Positions 24,361 through 36,426 of a stretch of 64,000 nucleotides of DNA are shown here, one piece after another. The DNA comes from Seriola aureovittata. Taxonomy: Eukaryota; Chordata; Actinopteri; Carangiformes; Carangidae. The notes under the pieces were generated by a model, which saw only the letters and a list, made by a program, of their open reading frames with translations, had not been told where the DNA came from and made no database searches. Numbering within the stretch: the first letter of the stretch is position 1; the number at the start of each line of letters is the position of its first letter. The stretch is from positions 9,202,583-9,266,582 of the forward strand of contig NC_079387.1 of assembly GCF_021018895.1 (NCBI RefSeq), written 5' to 3'. The position numbers and the translations under genes are program-made.

Positions 24361-25861
24361 TCACACACTGGTTTATTTAAGTCTTGAGCTAGAATTCAGT
24401 TATTGTGTGATTGATTTCATGACAGGCAAAAGTTAAAAATTGGTTGAAAATTGGAATAAATGTTTGGTCCTACATTAAGACTATTTTAGACCACGCAACT
24501 CCTAGCTTTCAGCTAATACAAGCTAGCTTTCTGTAACATACTTTCAAAATAATACATTACAACAAATACATTAAAACTAGACTGTTTCGAGGCTTGCTAG
24601 CAGCTGTGTGAAGCTAGCTGTAACTAAGCACAGTAGTGGTTTGAGCTACATGTTTAGGCGGTAATGTTTATCGGTTTTCACCATCTTGGTTTAGCATGTT
24701 AGCATGCTAACATTTGCTAATTAGCCCAAAGTACACCAGCTGCTCATTAGTTTTGTAGGTATTTGGTAGCAAATATACTTTAGTACTGTACTTTTGAGGT
24801 ACAAAGATACACATTGTACAAACTTTTGAGGTACTAGTTAATTATTTAAAAAGGTTCTGTAAACGAACGTCACTGCCACGTTAGCCCACGCTAGCATAGC
24901 CGTGATATGAGCCACGGCAATGCTGACAGTTAGCCAGCTAGCAGTAGCAACATGAGCCGAACACATTCATAAAATTAGGAACGGTAAGTTAGCTAACGTT
25001 AACACGCCTACTGTGATAACGTAACAGACATTTAACATTATGAACCATCAAGCTACTTACATATTAACGGGAAGAAAAGCCAGTTCCGAGTCAAGCGGGA
25101 CCCTAAAGTTTAGCCGCTCGTAGAGTTTCCCCATTTCGGTAAAACCGGACCAGTATTGGCTCCATGGTCCTGTCACACGAATTAGACTGATAGAGCCAGT
25201 AAAAACTTTAAAACTTTATGTATGTTTTGACGGTCCGCATGGCCAGTCCGCTCTTAAGCTGCTAAAAGCACCATTATATTTATATATTTATATATATTTA
25301 TTTATAAATGCTCACCATAAAGCTCTGTAGGTTTCATTGTTTGTCATTTGATATATTGTTATTGTAAAAAATATCCGTATGGCCACTTTGATTATTTCCA
25401 ATTTATGTGACTTTAGAATATACAATGGTATTAAATACATAACATATGATCAACATAAAAATACAATGCATTATTATAGATTGTTGAAGCACCTGAGGTC
25501 ACCAAACTCCCCAGTTTTAACTTGTCAGGAGAGAAAATGAGAAATCTAAACACCACTGCGTTGGATCATGGATGTGCAGGATCTTCTAATTAAAAAATAC
25601 AAAAAAATAATATAAAATATAATAAAATCCAGCCAATAGTTTTTGAGATTTCAGACTGACAGAACTACATTATAAATAGTTTCATGCTGCTACCATGGCT
25701 GTAAACAATGCAATGTTTGTTTTTTGTGTAGAACATAATCTTCCTTTACTAAGTGCATTTAACATATGAAACTTCACAAAACGCTTTCAGTCATTGTGTC
25801 AGATTCGAATGAGTTTTATCGACACGAACACTTCCGAGTTACTGATTTACAGTCTCCATCC
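24361..25861. other. Spacer between trak2 and the finTRIM gene, repeat-rich
   Basis: Contains a dispersed teleost repeat at about 24640-24790 (ttagcatgctaacatttgc, then attagttttgtaggtatttgg). A TAGCTAACG-rich, promoter-like segment follows at about 24870-25140. A minus-strand polyadenylation word (AATAAA, read at 24376-24371) lies just past the trak2 end. I see no conventional long exon; see the micro-ORF entry at 25057-25134. Confidence 0.5.
25057..25134 (-). other. Possible first coding exon or 25-codon micro-ORF, unrecognised
   Basis: On the minus strand, an ATG in strong initiation context (accgaaATGG) opens 25 codons beginning MGKLYERLNF. It ends either at TAA (25059-25057) or, if spliced, at a textbook donor AATAT/gtaagt that overlaps that stop. 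I do not recognise the peptide. No matching downstream exon is evident between here and the minus-strand AATAAA at 24376. It could be a noncoding RNA's leader, a genuine small gene antisense to the trak2 end, or chance. Confidence 0.25.
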
Positions 25862-28800
25862 TCACATGGGACAGATCTTGATGCTGTCAGAGCTTGAGGA
25901 GAACTGGCCAAGGGCAAAGTCCAGACCCACCCCGACGCCACTCCCCACCCCGAAGCAAGCGTAAAGTGGCTGGGTGAAGTTAGCGCGGAAGGTGTGAAGG
26001 TGTGTCATGCTCTCTGCCACACTGTGAAAAGACAGTGTCCCTGTGGACAGATCCAGGTAGATGCCCAGACGGGGGGAGTAGGTGACCGGTATGTCCCTCT
26101 TCTCATTGTCGTGCATGGCTGAGCAGCAGGTGTCCGACAGCTCCAGGGTCCAAGACTGGGCGTTGTAGCCGAGACCTGACCTGGCGTCTGAGCCCTTCCT
26201 GTTCAACGCCCCGTAGGCTACGCCCATAGATGATCCCCGGCCTCTCCACTCCACCTCCCAGTAACAGCGCTGGGCGTACAGCGGGCTCTGGCACATCACC
26301 TGGGTCCAGCCGTCAAAACGTTGGGGAGTGTCGGGGTAGGGCTGAGCCGCCCCCTGCAGGGTGGCTTTGGTGTTAACGTCTGAGAGAGCCAGTCGGCGGT
26401 GGGCTGTGTTGGGGTCAAGGGTCAAGGTCACAGAGTCTAGGAGAGAGACAGACAGAGAGAGTCATTCACAAGAATATTCATCAAGCATTAAAGTTAACTT
26501 AACATTCAATGACATGAGTATAAAACCTTCTCTGCATCGTCTAATATATAAAATCTAATGTTGTGGTTAAACACTGAGACTCACACTGCAGGAACTCCTC
26601 TCTGGTCCTGGGCTCTGGGGCCTGGATGCTGTCCAGGTTGATTTCTCTCACTGGAAAATCAAAGTTTGTCAGTTCATGCACAAACACTTTTTGATTTTCT
26701 TTGTCTTACACACTTTTGGATTTTTCAAGTATCTCAGATTTTCATTCATGTTACTCACGAGCAGGAAAGACAGGAGCATGATTCATGGTGTCAGGGGTGG
26801 GCGAGTCCAAAAAGAGACCAGGGTTAACTGTCCAGTGAGGAGACAATGTTAAACACATTAGTATTACAACACATCTTCAAGTGATCAGACTGAATGTGCC
26901 AATTAGATATTAATTTGACATATTCTTACTTTGTGTTGGTGTTTCAGACAGAGCAGCCATCCCCCCTGTTGAGTGTAAACAGAGACACACATTTAGACAG
27001 TAAAAACTTAATGTACATGCCACATAACTCTACTGACTAAATTGAAATATCTGCAAAATGTCTGCAACACTTGATAAGGCAGATCCATGGCAGCATATTA
27101 GATGAGATACTGTATGAATGAACGTGTAATGGGAGGTGTAGTCAGGCCTTACATGGGTTTCCTCCTGCAGGTGGTGTGTTGTTGACCGGGGTGGCCTGGT
27201 TGGTGCCCCGTCGATGGGAGCGGAAGAGGCTGCTGATGGACGCCATCCGACTGAAAGCTGACCAGGGGGGAGGAGACAGAGCAGGGAGATGAAAAATAAA
27301 AGGTGTTTCAATCATGCAAGTGTTTGTCAGAACTGCACTGTTCAGGTTTGGCCAGCTGGTGGCGGCAGATGCATTTTGTCTAAAGGTTTGTATTATACCT
27401 CCAGTCGATGCTGGTGCAGGAGCAGGAGCCGGAGCAGGAGCAGGAGCCGGAGCCGGAGCCGGTGTGGCTGGGATTGGAGTCGGGGTCGGAGCTGCAGCAG
27501 GAGCAATCTGGTTCTGACTGGACCTACTCCAGAGGGACTGAGACTCTCTGCGACTGGGGGTTGGACTGGGTCTGGGGTTGGGTCTGGAGTTGGTCTCCCT
27601 CACTGTTTGGAGGACGTGTGAGGTGTTAGATCAAGGTTTGAGACACAGCCGGAGGAAACAAGACACCAATCAAACATCTCACATGTGACACCTAAACTTT
27701 GTCAAGTCGACAAACCTGTCTCCTCTCTCCTCTGTCTGGGGGAGTTCGTGTTTCCTCTGTCTGCAACAAGGAAAAAGAATATTTTTAAAACATGTTCACA
27801 CATTTTTACTGTGAGTCAGTCTCACTACAGTTTATCCTTCATTAACAGCACACAAAGTCTCACCTCGTGGTGTATTTCTGCTCCTCACATCTTGACCTTT
27901 GAGGCCTATACCTGAATAATTAAATGTCATGTTTAATAAGAACATACTGAATTACTTTTGATGTTGTTATATATAGAATATTATAATGAATGTCGGTACC
28001 AAGTCCTCGTCTGTCTGTACTCCGCGATCCGACTGAGACACTGGGAGTAGAAGCTGTGAGACATGAAAAGACTCAGATTCATATCAAAAATGACAAAGTG
28101 AAAAGAGGCAGTGATGATGGACAGAAGAAAAACTCTGAACACACCTGGTGAACGGCTGTTTGTGTTGCGGGAACCCAAACCAGAAAACACTAAAGAAAAT
28201 CAGAAATTAGTTATTTGAATAATGAGAATAATGAGATTATGGAAAATGTAATCCTATGATATATTCAGACTCACGTTTAAATATCCCCGCTCTCTGTCCC
28301 GCGCTCCGATTGGCTGTAAGAGGTAAGAGGAAGTCACAGTTAAGTAAGAAAGCTCAACACAATCACAACTTTATTCATGCTCATGTTGAAAAGAAAAACG
28401 TTTAGAGCTTACCGTCTCCCAAAGTGAACATTGTTGTGTCGTTGACTGGAAGAGAACAGACAATAAGAGGAAACATTATAAAACATGAAAAGAAAAGATG
28501 GTGCATAAACAAGAAAAGACTCAGACTGACCTTGTTTTGTGATCTTGCCCAGCTCCTGGTTGCACAGGTCCTCCACTCGCTCCCTGAGGTCCAGGATAGC
28601 GTCACGAACAGGCTCAAAGGAAGCTTCCGGATTGACCACGACAGTGGGCAGGTCCCCCGACTCCAAGGGACTGCACATGGACTCGTAAGTCTGAAGGAAC
28701 ATATGGTTTGACTGTTAAGAGGAAATATACGTCCTTACAGCAGACAGGACCTCCAACCTCCTTAACACGAGCCATCAGGACTTCCTGTAACTTTGTGATG

Positions 28801-31006
28801 TCACAACAAAGCAGTCACAACTCCCAGCCATGCCCCAAGCCCCGCCCACCTGGACCCACCATCCAACCTTGCAGGATTTGGTTTCTCTGAGTGTTTCACC
28901 TGAAATCTGCTGTATTTAACAAGGAAGAGATGGATCCCACTTCAGTGTGAAAGCGTTAGCATGTCGCTCAGCTAACATGAACATCATGTTTAAATAATGT
29001 AGTGTGAATGACGATGAGCTGTAATAAAAGAGAGTGAGAGTCTAACCCTCGACCCCGTCTCTACGCAGCCCAGTCTACCTGCAGGTACTGAATGTGGTCT
29101 TCACAGCGAACCAGGTCCTTCATCTCCGTCTCCCTCCTCCTCAGCTCCTTGATCTCAGCCTCCAGACTGTCGGCCACCTCCTGGGCCTGGCCCATCTTCT
29201 CCAGCCTGGCCTGATCCAGCACCTCCTCCAGGAGCTCCTGCAGACGCTCCACTGAACGCTGCAGGTCCGACAGCACCTCCTCCGTGTCATCGTGCACCCT
29301 GTCTGAAGAGCGCTGTGCATGCAGCGAAGAAGAAGGTGATTCCAGTAGGTGAGTACAGAGTAAACTGTGTAATTTATGACGTTATTGTAAACATGGTGAA
29401 CTCTGCTGACTGACCTTCATCCCCTCCATCACCTTCTTCATGTCTTTGAGCTCCTGCTCTCTGTCTTTCAGCCTCTGCTGATTCTCCGTCTGCATCTCTA
29501 ACAGCACTTTCTACAGAGGGATACATAAAAGACACGACATCCAAAACCCGTTCTGACGTCAAAAAGTCACACAGACACCAAGACAACACCGGCAGGAGGA
29601 AACAGCTGTGTGTAGAGTGACACAGCAGACAGCGTGAGAGGGTGGAGCGAGGGACAGGAATGTAGTTAGGCATGTCCTCCCAAACAAAAGGAGAGAGGAT
29701 GACACTGAACCAGAAACCCATCAGCAATAGGGGTGATATGCTGTTGATATATAGTATTGATTGTCACCTGTAGAGACAGCTCTTTCCATCTAAGGTGGTT
29801 TATGGAAATAAATAAAACTGTTCCAGTTTATGATCTGTTATAAATATTTAACAAGTCAAAATTAAAAGTACTGATATTGTTAGGTGTGCTGATATCACAC
29901 TGGGTACAAACAGGAAGTATTTATGTGAAAAGTCTGTGTGAGTGCTCACATTCACATCTTATCTATTGTTTCTGTTATTTTCATCAGGGAAAATGTCAAT
30001 CAACGTAATTTTTTAAAGCAAAAATGTCAGTTTGTGCTTGAGATGGAAATATTTTACACTATTTTCTCTCATTTTGTTGAACAAACAACTCAGTTAATTG
30101 AGGAAATAATTGCTAATTTATCAGTAATAAAAATATTAATCAGTTGCAGCCTTGGTTGAGTGATTAGACGCACACCTGGCTTAACAAATACACGTAAAAT
30201 GCATCTTTATCCATAATGAATTACTCAACTTACTCAAAAGGATTTTATCTGCAACACAAGCCAAACACTTGATACTGAATCACATAACAGTACACCCTGG
30301 TTACCGGCTGAGGGACCCTCATCACCGGCTTCTCCTCTGGAGCCTGAGGCCCCTGCAGCATCCATAACTTGCCCACCTGTTTCTCCATGCGCTCGGCCTT
30401 GGTGGACACACACTCGTGGCCTTTGTGCTGGTTGCTGGTGCACAGCCAGCAGACGAACATCTTGCACTGGCGACAGAAGAACTCCTGCAGGTACTTGTGC
30501 TGGGTGCAGATCTTCTCAGCCAGGTTGCCCGTGGGTGCGATGAGTTCGTGCTTATTCAGGGCCTTCTTGGTCTGGTGGGGCTTCAGGTGGGCTTCGCAGT
30601 ATGAGCTCATACACACCAGGCAGCTCTTGACCGCTGCTCGCTGCTCTCCTTTGCACATGTCACACGGCACTGCTGAGGAGGAGAGCTTCCCTTTGGATCT
30701 GGATGAGGAGGAAGGAGCCCCGCGGGCGCTGCGCATAGATTCACGCACATCAGATATGAGGGCCCCCTTGCGGAGCTGCTCTACCGCTTCAGCCAGCATG
30801 GTGTTCCTGGAGAGGGAGGGCTTGGGGCAGAAGGTCTGGCGGCACTGGGGGCAGCTGTAGATCCCCTTGGGGTCGTCCTTGCTCCAGTAATCCTTGATGC
30901 AGGCCATGCAGTAGCTGTGCCCACAGGGGATGGTGACTGGATCGTTGGGGAGATCCAGGCACACGGGGCAGTTAAACTGCTCCTCTGTCCACAGTTTACT
31001 ACTCAT
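25862..31006 (-). CDS. finTRIM-like E3 ubiquitin ligase (RING, two B-boxes, coiled coil, B30.2), 16 coding exons
   Basis: Exons in transcript order: 31006-30305, 29510-29415, 29312-29079, 28690-28531, 28445-28413, 28313-28275, 28189-28145, 28032-28000, 27911-27864, 27760-27716, 27602-27399, 27257-27153, 26965-26930, 26827-26759, 26650-26585, 26436-25862. They join in phase to 829 aa. RING: C13-P-V-C16 through CPQC at aa 52-55, with CGHSYC between. B-box 1 runs from C115xxC118 and B-box 2 from C167 to H197. The 96- and 234-nt coiled-coil exons are typical of TRIM genes. The linker (about aa 398-637) is low-complexity Ser/Arg/Thr and Ala-Pro sequence spread over small exons that all begin and end in phase 1. 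EEFLQY followed by LTLDPNTAHRRLALSD, then RCYWEVEW and LGIYLDL, identify the PRY-SPRY domain in the finTRIM/TRIM25-like style. The likely role is ubiquitin ligation in innate immunity; the substrate is unknown. The micro-exon set may be incomplete or alternatively used. Confidence 0.88.
27408..27475 (-). repeat. Hexanucleotide repeat encoding an Ala-Pro run in the finTRIM linker
   Basis: Imperfect tandem GGAGCA/GGAGCC units (plus-strand reading) inside exon 27602-27399. On the coding strand they give an alternating Pro-Ala stretch between ...TPTPIPAT and ASTG. The units are in frame, so length changes keep the reading frame. Confidence 0.9.
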
Positions 31007-31865
31007 GGTGACGGCGTCAGACAAAAGAGAGGGAACACACTGACAGAATACAGAGATGGTTAGTAGGTATGAGAAATTTCTACACGTATAAAGCAGAACA
31101 TGGAAGAGAAAGATCCAGAGATGCAAAGAGGTCGGTTTAGTCTGGACTCACAGGAGGGAATGCTGTCTCTCAGGTGAGAGCTGGGAGAGGTGAGCAGGGC
31201 GGGGCCAGAGCCACCAGGCAGGTCTAGCGGGGAAAACGGGTGTCGGTGGGAAACTGCTAAATGCCAGGAAAATAAAGGTGTGAATAGACCGATCAATTTA
31301 TCATTTCACCAAATCTGTGGTAGAAGTCAGATACTGGGAAGTTTCGTTCAGATGGTTCCAAAACCAGGCCCTTTAAAATTCTGCTAAACAAATTTGTATT
31401 TTTTTTTTCAGTCATTTCAGACAGTTTTTAAGATGCTTCATGATAAATTACAAATGTGACAAGGGGCCCAACAGCACACTGCTTTTTGTAAGGAGTCCCA
31501 AGTCAAACCGGTTGGGAACCCAGTATTTTAAAAGATTATTCTCTGAATCCAGTAACTACATCTGTCAAGTAAATAAAAAGAAAATACTCAAGTAAAGTGG
31601 CTCAAATGCAACACTGGCATTGGGATGGTGGTGGTGGTGGGGGTGTGTGTGCCTGTGGTAAACAGGGTATCCTCTCACTAAAAGTGGCCACTGCAGGAGT
31701 CCACCCGGCCAGTAGAGGGCGCACCTGTCTGAGCCCAGCAGCAACACGCAGACTGAGTTAGTTTTACTGAAGAAAACAGAGACAAACAATCTGCAGATTA
31801 GTGTCATGTCAGTGTAGTTTATGCTGCTGTAGTCAGGAGAGAGCTGAGAGCAGTTGTTGGCCTAA
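31007..31865. promoter_or_regulatory. Divergent promoter between finTRIM and the zinc-finger/DUF4806 gene
   Basis: About 860 bp separates two start codons pointing away from each other. On the minus strand, a 5'UTR intron is likely: donor CTCCT/gtgagt ending an untranslated exon at 31152, and acceptor ctgtcag before 31039. A dispersed-repeat fragment (ggttgggaaccca, near 31440-31600) lies in the middle. CCAGTAGAGGGCGC at 31709-31722 matches all 14 positions of the CTCF core consensus. Confidence 0.55.
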
Positions 31866-34800
31866 ATGTCGCAGGTAATGTCGCTGTTTTTCATATCAAA
31901 ACCATTTCCCTTTGCGAGACTGGCTTTGCTAGCTTCCTGCTAAAACTAGTCCCTGAGTAAATATGTCCCCAGCTCTCTTCCCTTCTCAGTAAATCTGAAT
32001 TTTTTTTTACATTTCAAAATAACTTCTATGAATTGCTAAGTGTGTTTTGTCGTCAACAGACAACCCTGTTACATTTTATGACATGTTATAAATACAGTTT
32101 TGTTTTAAAGTGTGGTATTTTCCTTTCCCTGTGTTAGTACCACATCACCGTGCAGGAGGGCAGGCAGCTGCCGCCGCTGCAGAAATGCTCTCAGTGCTGT
32201 TTATTTTACCACTGCCCCCTCTGCAGCCCTCACGTCTACAAGCCGGCACACAGATATAAAGTCCAGAGACATCTGAAATGTCACCTTACGAGAGCCGTTC
32301 ATTTTAAAGGTAAATCAGTGATGTCATGTATCAACACAAGGCGCCAAATTTCATTGTAAAGGTGTCTAATTTATCGTCTTACTCCTAATTGATTTAATTG
32401 TATGGATCACGAACACAGCTGAGTATATGTTAGGCAATAATAGTGGGGACTTTACAATTCGGCGTATTCATATACAACAAAAATAATCTCATAAATCATT
32501 ATTGATCACCTGTTATATTTGCACAAATCGCAGCAGCTGCAAACAGGAAACAGTTTGAAACGTTGTAAATTGATTGTAATGAAGAGATATTTTGTGGTTC
32601 AATTCAGGCTGAATCTACCAGAATAAGGAAGTTATTTGTCCAACGTCATAAATTAGGTTCTATATCTACTTTGTAATATGCTGTGTATGAAAAAAACATT
32701 AAACTTATGTATTTACATTAGAGGTTGGAGCGTGTCTCCCTGAGGGCGTGTATTTTATAAATGCCTAATACACTTAAAATAAAATATCATAGTTTAATCC
32801 AGATTGTAATGGTGTCTAGTAAGGCTCTTCAACACAATCAACATTTAGTGTAGTTATTAATTGTGACTCTTCTTCCCACCCACAGGGTACAGCATCTACA
32901 AGTGCAACCTGGGATGTCGACCACAAGCTCATTTCCATTGTTTCTGTGAGAAACTGTTCCTGAATCGTAATCAGTTCATCCATCATCTGAACAGAAAACA
33001 TACAGCGGGTGTGTCTGTCTGCCCCGGTGTTGGAGCTCATGATGGTGATGATGATGATGATGCAGAGCAGTCGCTACCTGCGTCTCCATCGTCAGGAGAG
33101 CAACCTAACGCTGATCAGAGTCCAACCTGTGCTCCCATCAATGACACTCTGCGCTCATGTGAGACAGATTATGCAACAGCATGGACCTCAGACGCGTTTT
33201 CAAACATCGTGGCTCCCCCACCGACTGAAGGACCAGGTTTAAATAATGAGCTGGCCTCAGCACCTTCAGATGAGTCATGTCAATCAAAACTAGGGCCAAA
33301 GAAGCTTGCAGAATGCCCACAGTGCAATGCGGTGATAAATAAAAGACGCCCTAACATCCACATGAAAACGAAACACTCAGGTGTAACTTCAAGTTCAGCC
33401 CTCAAAGGTATTTTTGTTTCTTTTATACAACAAAGTTGGAAGTCTTTCTTCTTTTTTTACTTTAATAATGATGGAAATGTTTGTCTTTTTTCACAGGCCA
33501 GCTCAACGTAACAACTGAATCAGCTGTTAGTGGATCAAAGTGTCATCACAATCCCACTCGTAAGCAAATTCAAACTAAGTAAAACATCTATTTAACAACA
33601 GATTTAACCAGATTTGTCACCATGTAATTTATTTCTAATATTATTTATATTCTTTTGTTCATTACCTGTGATAAACCTACAGAAAATGACTGGTAACACT
33701 TATGTATTGCAAGATAATGTTTGTTTATAATGTGTTACATCACATGAAAGCCTCTCAGGTGGATAAACCATGTGCTGACAGTCTGTTTATACTTTCCCAC
33801 AGCAGTCGAGCAGGACATCTTGACCCAGCTGAGAGTCCTTCAGCAGCAGCAGAACCAAATCCTGCAGCTGCTGCTGAAACTCACCAACACAGACGGCATT
33901 AATGACTCCACTGAGGCTGAACTGAAGGCCATGTTCCCCATCACAGACGAGGAAGGACTCACTCTCTTAGAGCTGAAGCTCAATGAAACTCCAGAGTTAA
34001 AAAATCAACTTGTAAGAAGTTATGTTGTATAGAGCCACAAAACTATCTAAATGTGATGAGGTTATCAGTTATAAATATAAATGATTACATCAATAAGTAA
34101 CACTTTTAAATAATTAAATTGGAGATACAAAACAAAATGAAGCTTAATTAATTTTACTCTTCTAAGTACTATCTTTCACTTTACTTTAAACTTTCAGTTG
34201 AGCAGGTCAGACTGTGTGGCTAGCTAAACAATGCTAAAACACACATCACAACATTTTCAGCTAGCTACTTAGCTCAAGCTAACGTTTGTAATGAAACTAC
34301 ACCAACCAATTATTGTCATGGTAATTATCTTAACTGTACTGCATTCAGTGTAGTATCATTGTATAAACTCTTGTCAATAGAGCTAAAGCATTTAAGCTAA
34401 CAAGCTAGGCTAAGAAAGCTAGCTAGCTAAGGAGGTTTTTAGTTTAGTCTGAGAAAGGAGACATTATGAGAAGAGGTTTTAAATCACATATCTACAAAAT
34501 GTTATTGATGAAGAAGAGCACTTGAAGATGCAGATAATGTTATAAACTGGACTATAGTATCTTTTCACATTTAAGTTGTCTTATCTATCTAACCTTGGCT
34601 AGCTGGTGCTCAGTGTGTTAAGCTAGTGCTGCATACACGTCGGTAGAAAGGACGGGTAATAATTTGTGTCAGGTTGGTTAATAAAGATCATAAAATAATC
34701 ATGAATCCAGTACAAATACACATAAAGTCATATGCAATATGTCCATCATCTATTCCTTCCTTAACTGTGAATCACAGGCTGTTTATTTTGGGTTCACTTT

Positions 34801-35239
34801 TTCATGGAGTGACATTAATCTGTGTTCTCAGATCAGCTTTTTCGGGGACACTGATGGACGTCCTATTGATCAAACAGTGCAGAGGATACTGGAGAGGATG
34901 CTGTCCAACACATTTGCAAAGAGGATGGACTGGAGAGGGAAAAACAACAAGGTGTCCTTTGCGACTTCATGTCTGAATAACATTGTTAACGGTATGTTAA
35001 AAAACAAACAAACAAACAAATGGTCGCTTTTGCACAGTTAAACCTAAAATTTAAACGACAGCTTTTAAGTTTGCCGTCTTTCATTTCCAGATGCAGTGAG
35101 GAGGAACAGTGTGTGTGCCAGAGCTGCAGACGAGGCGGTGGAGTCTGCGGTGAAGAAATGGCTGCAGCAGGTAGCAGAGAGGGATGAAGCAGCAGAGGGA
35201 AGGAGAGAAGAAGTGGTGGGTATTGAACACCGGCAGTGA
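31866..35239 (+). CDS. Uncharacterised zinc-finger protein with C-terminal DUF4806 domain
   Basis: Exons: 31866-31874, 32138-32309, 32886-33407, 33497-33559, 33803-34011, 34832-34991, 35091-35239. They join in phase to 427 aa; the first exon is just MSQ. aa 20-100 hold two Cys/His-rich units (CSQCCLFYHCPLC, then CNLGC ... HCFC ... HHLNRKH), possibly zinc-binding but atypically spaced. An Asp run (DGDDDDD) and a disordered middle follow. A canonical C2H2 finger starts at C204 (CPQC ... HMKTKH). A Gln/Leu segment follows (LQQQQNQILQLLLKL), then a DUF4806-like domain (FPITDEEGLTLLELKL, IDQTVQRILERMLS, MDWRGKNNKVSF; about aa 297-395). DUF4806 has no known function and often occurs in multicopy or possibly transposon-related animal proteins. 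The last exon could instead splice at gtgggt to ATTAATTGA near 35320, changing only the final few residues. I do not recognise a named orthologue. Confidence 0.75.
33036..33063 (+). repeat. GAT trinucleotide run coding for aspartates
   Basis: A short GAT/GGT repeat within the third exon of the zinc-finger/DUF4806 gene, encoding DGDDDDD. Confidence 0.85.
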
Positions 35240-36426
35240 ATTTATCCTACAAGCTTAAAACTCAATATGAATTGAACTCAATATACAGAGTTTACTAATG
35301 AAAATATGTCTTTTTGCAGATTAATTGATCTCTATGTTCTAAAGAAATCCTGGTAAGTGAATATTAAAAAGTTAAAAGCTGTAACTACTAACACTGTACT
35401 GTTTTTAAATATTCACAAAAAACTAAAATATCTTTATTGCTCTTTTCACAGGAGGACATTTAATCTGCTGTCTTACACATCCATTCTGTATCTTCTTTCT
35501 GTCTTTAATTCTATTCTTTAATTAAAAGACTGAATTGATTTTCAGTGTTCGGTGTGTTTAATTAAACTTGTGCACCATCAATTCAAGTTTGGTTTAGCTC
35601 AAACTTTTTGTCCTTATTAATGAAGAAGACTTATGAGTTTCTAGGATCAATTAATCAAATCTGAATTTGCATCACAGAATCGAAAAGAAATCTTGACTGA
35701 TGCATCGACTTTTACTTTTAATAATCCAATATAATAATATCCAATGATGAGTAAAAGTCTGATATCACTATAGCCTGCTAAATGCTTTATTTTTTTTTAT
35801 TTTTATATATTTTGCCACATGTTCATTCCTATATATCCCTTAATTTCAAACAAAGCCTCATCATATCTAAGTCAAGATATACATTGATTTACAGCTGTTA
35901 AGAGCAGTGATTATAGCTGATTTTTTTTTTTACCAGAATATACACTAAGCACAACTTGTCAGTAGGTGGCAGTGTTGCACCCCTGTACTGTGAAATTAAT
36001 GTACATAATATTAAAGAAAAAAACTAATTATATAAGTTTTGGCTTTGAAATTAAAAGCAAAGTTTAGCCAAAGTATGTTTAATTGTGAAGAAAGTGCACC
36101 TGGTGCCCAGCCAATTAAAAAATAACCAGCTAATTGGAAAATATAAACTGTTATATCAGTTATTTATTTTCTCACATACCTCAATATTGTTGTTTTCCTG
36201 TTTCACAAAACCAAACAACAAGTTAATGGACCAACAAGAGAGAGTCTGGATTCCTATTAAAAGGTCTAATACAATCATGGCTCTTCCAGACGATCTGTAA
36301 AACGAACCCGGAAGTACACAGAGGTGAAACTCTTGCACCTCCCGAATAGCGACTCTACCGTGTTAGCGCGGGCTAGTTTTGCTAACTTTGTCCCGTTTAC
36401 GAGGCGTGAGTTTTTGTTTTTCCTAC
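35240..36426. other. Spacer between the DUF4806 gene and nudt15
   Basis: AT-rich 3' flank with ATTAAA at about 35521, a weak candidate polyadenylation signal. TCAGTAGGTGGCAG at 35959-35972 matches 13 of 14 CTCF core positions. The last 120 bp or so, with several CpGs (ccgtgttagcgcgggctag, ccgtttacgaggcg), is the probable nudt15 promoter and leader. No coding exon seen. Confidence 0.5.

Noticed and set aside
25862..31006. Two separate genes: a B30.2 gene and a RING/B-box gene
   Set aside because: The coiled-coil and small linker exons join them in continuous phase, giving the standard TRIM domain order.
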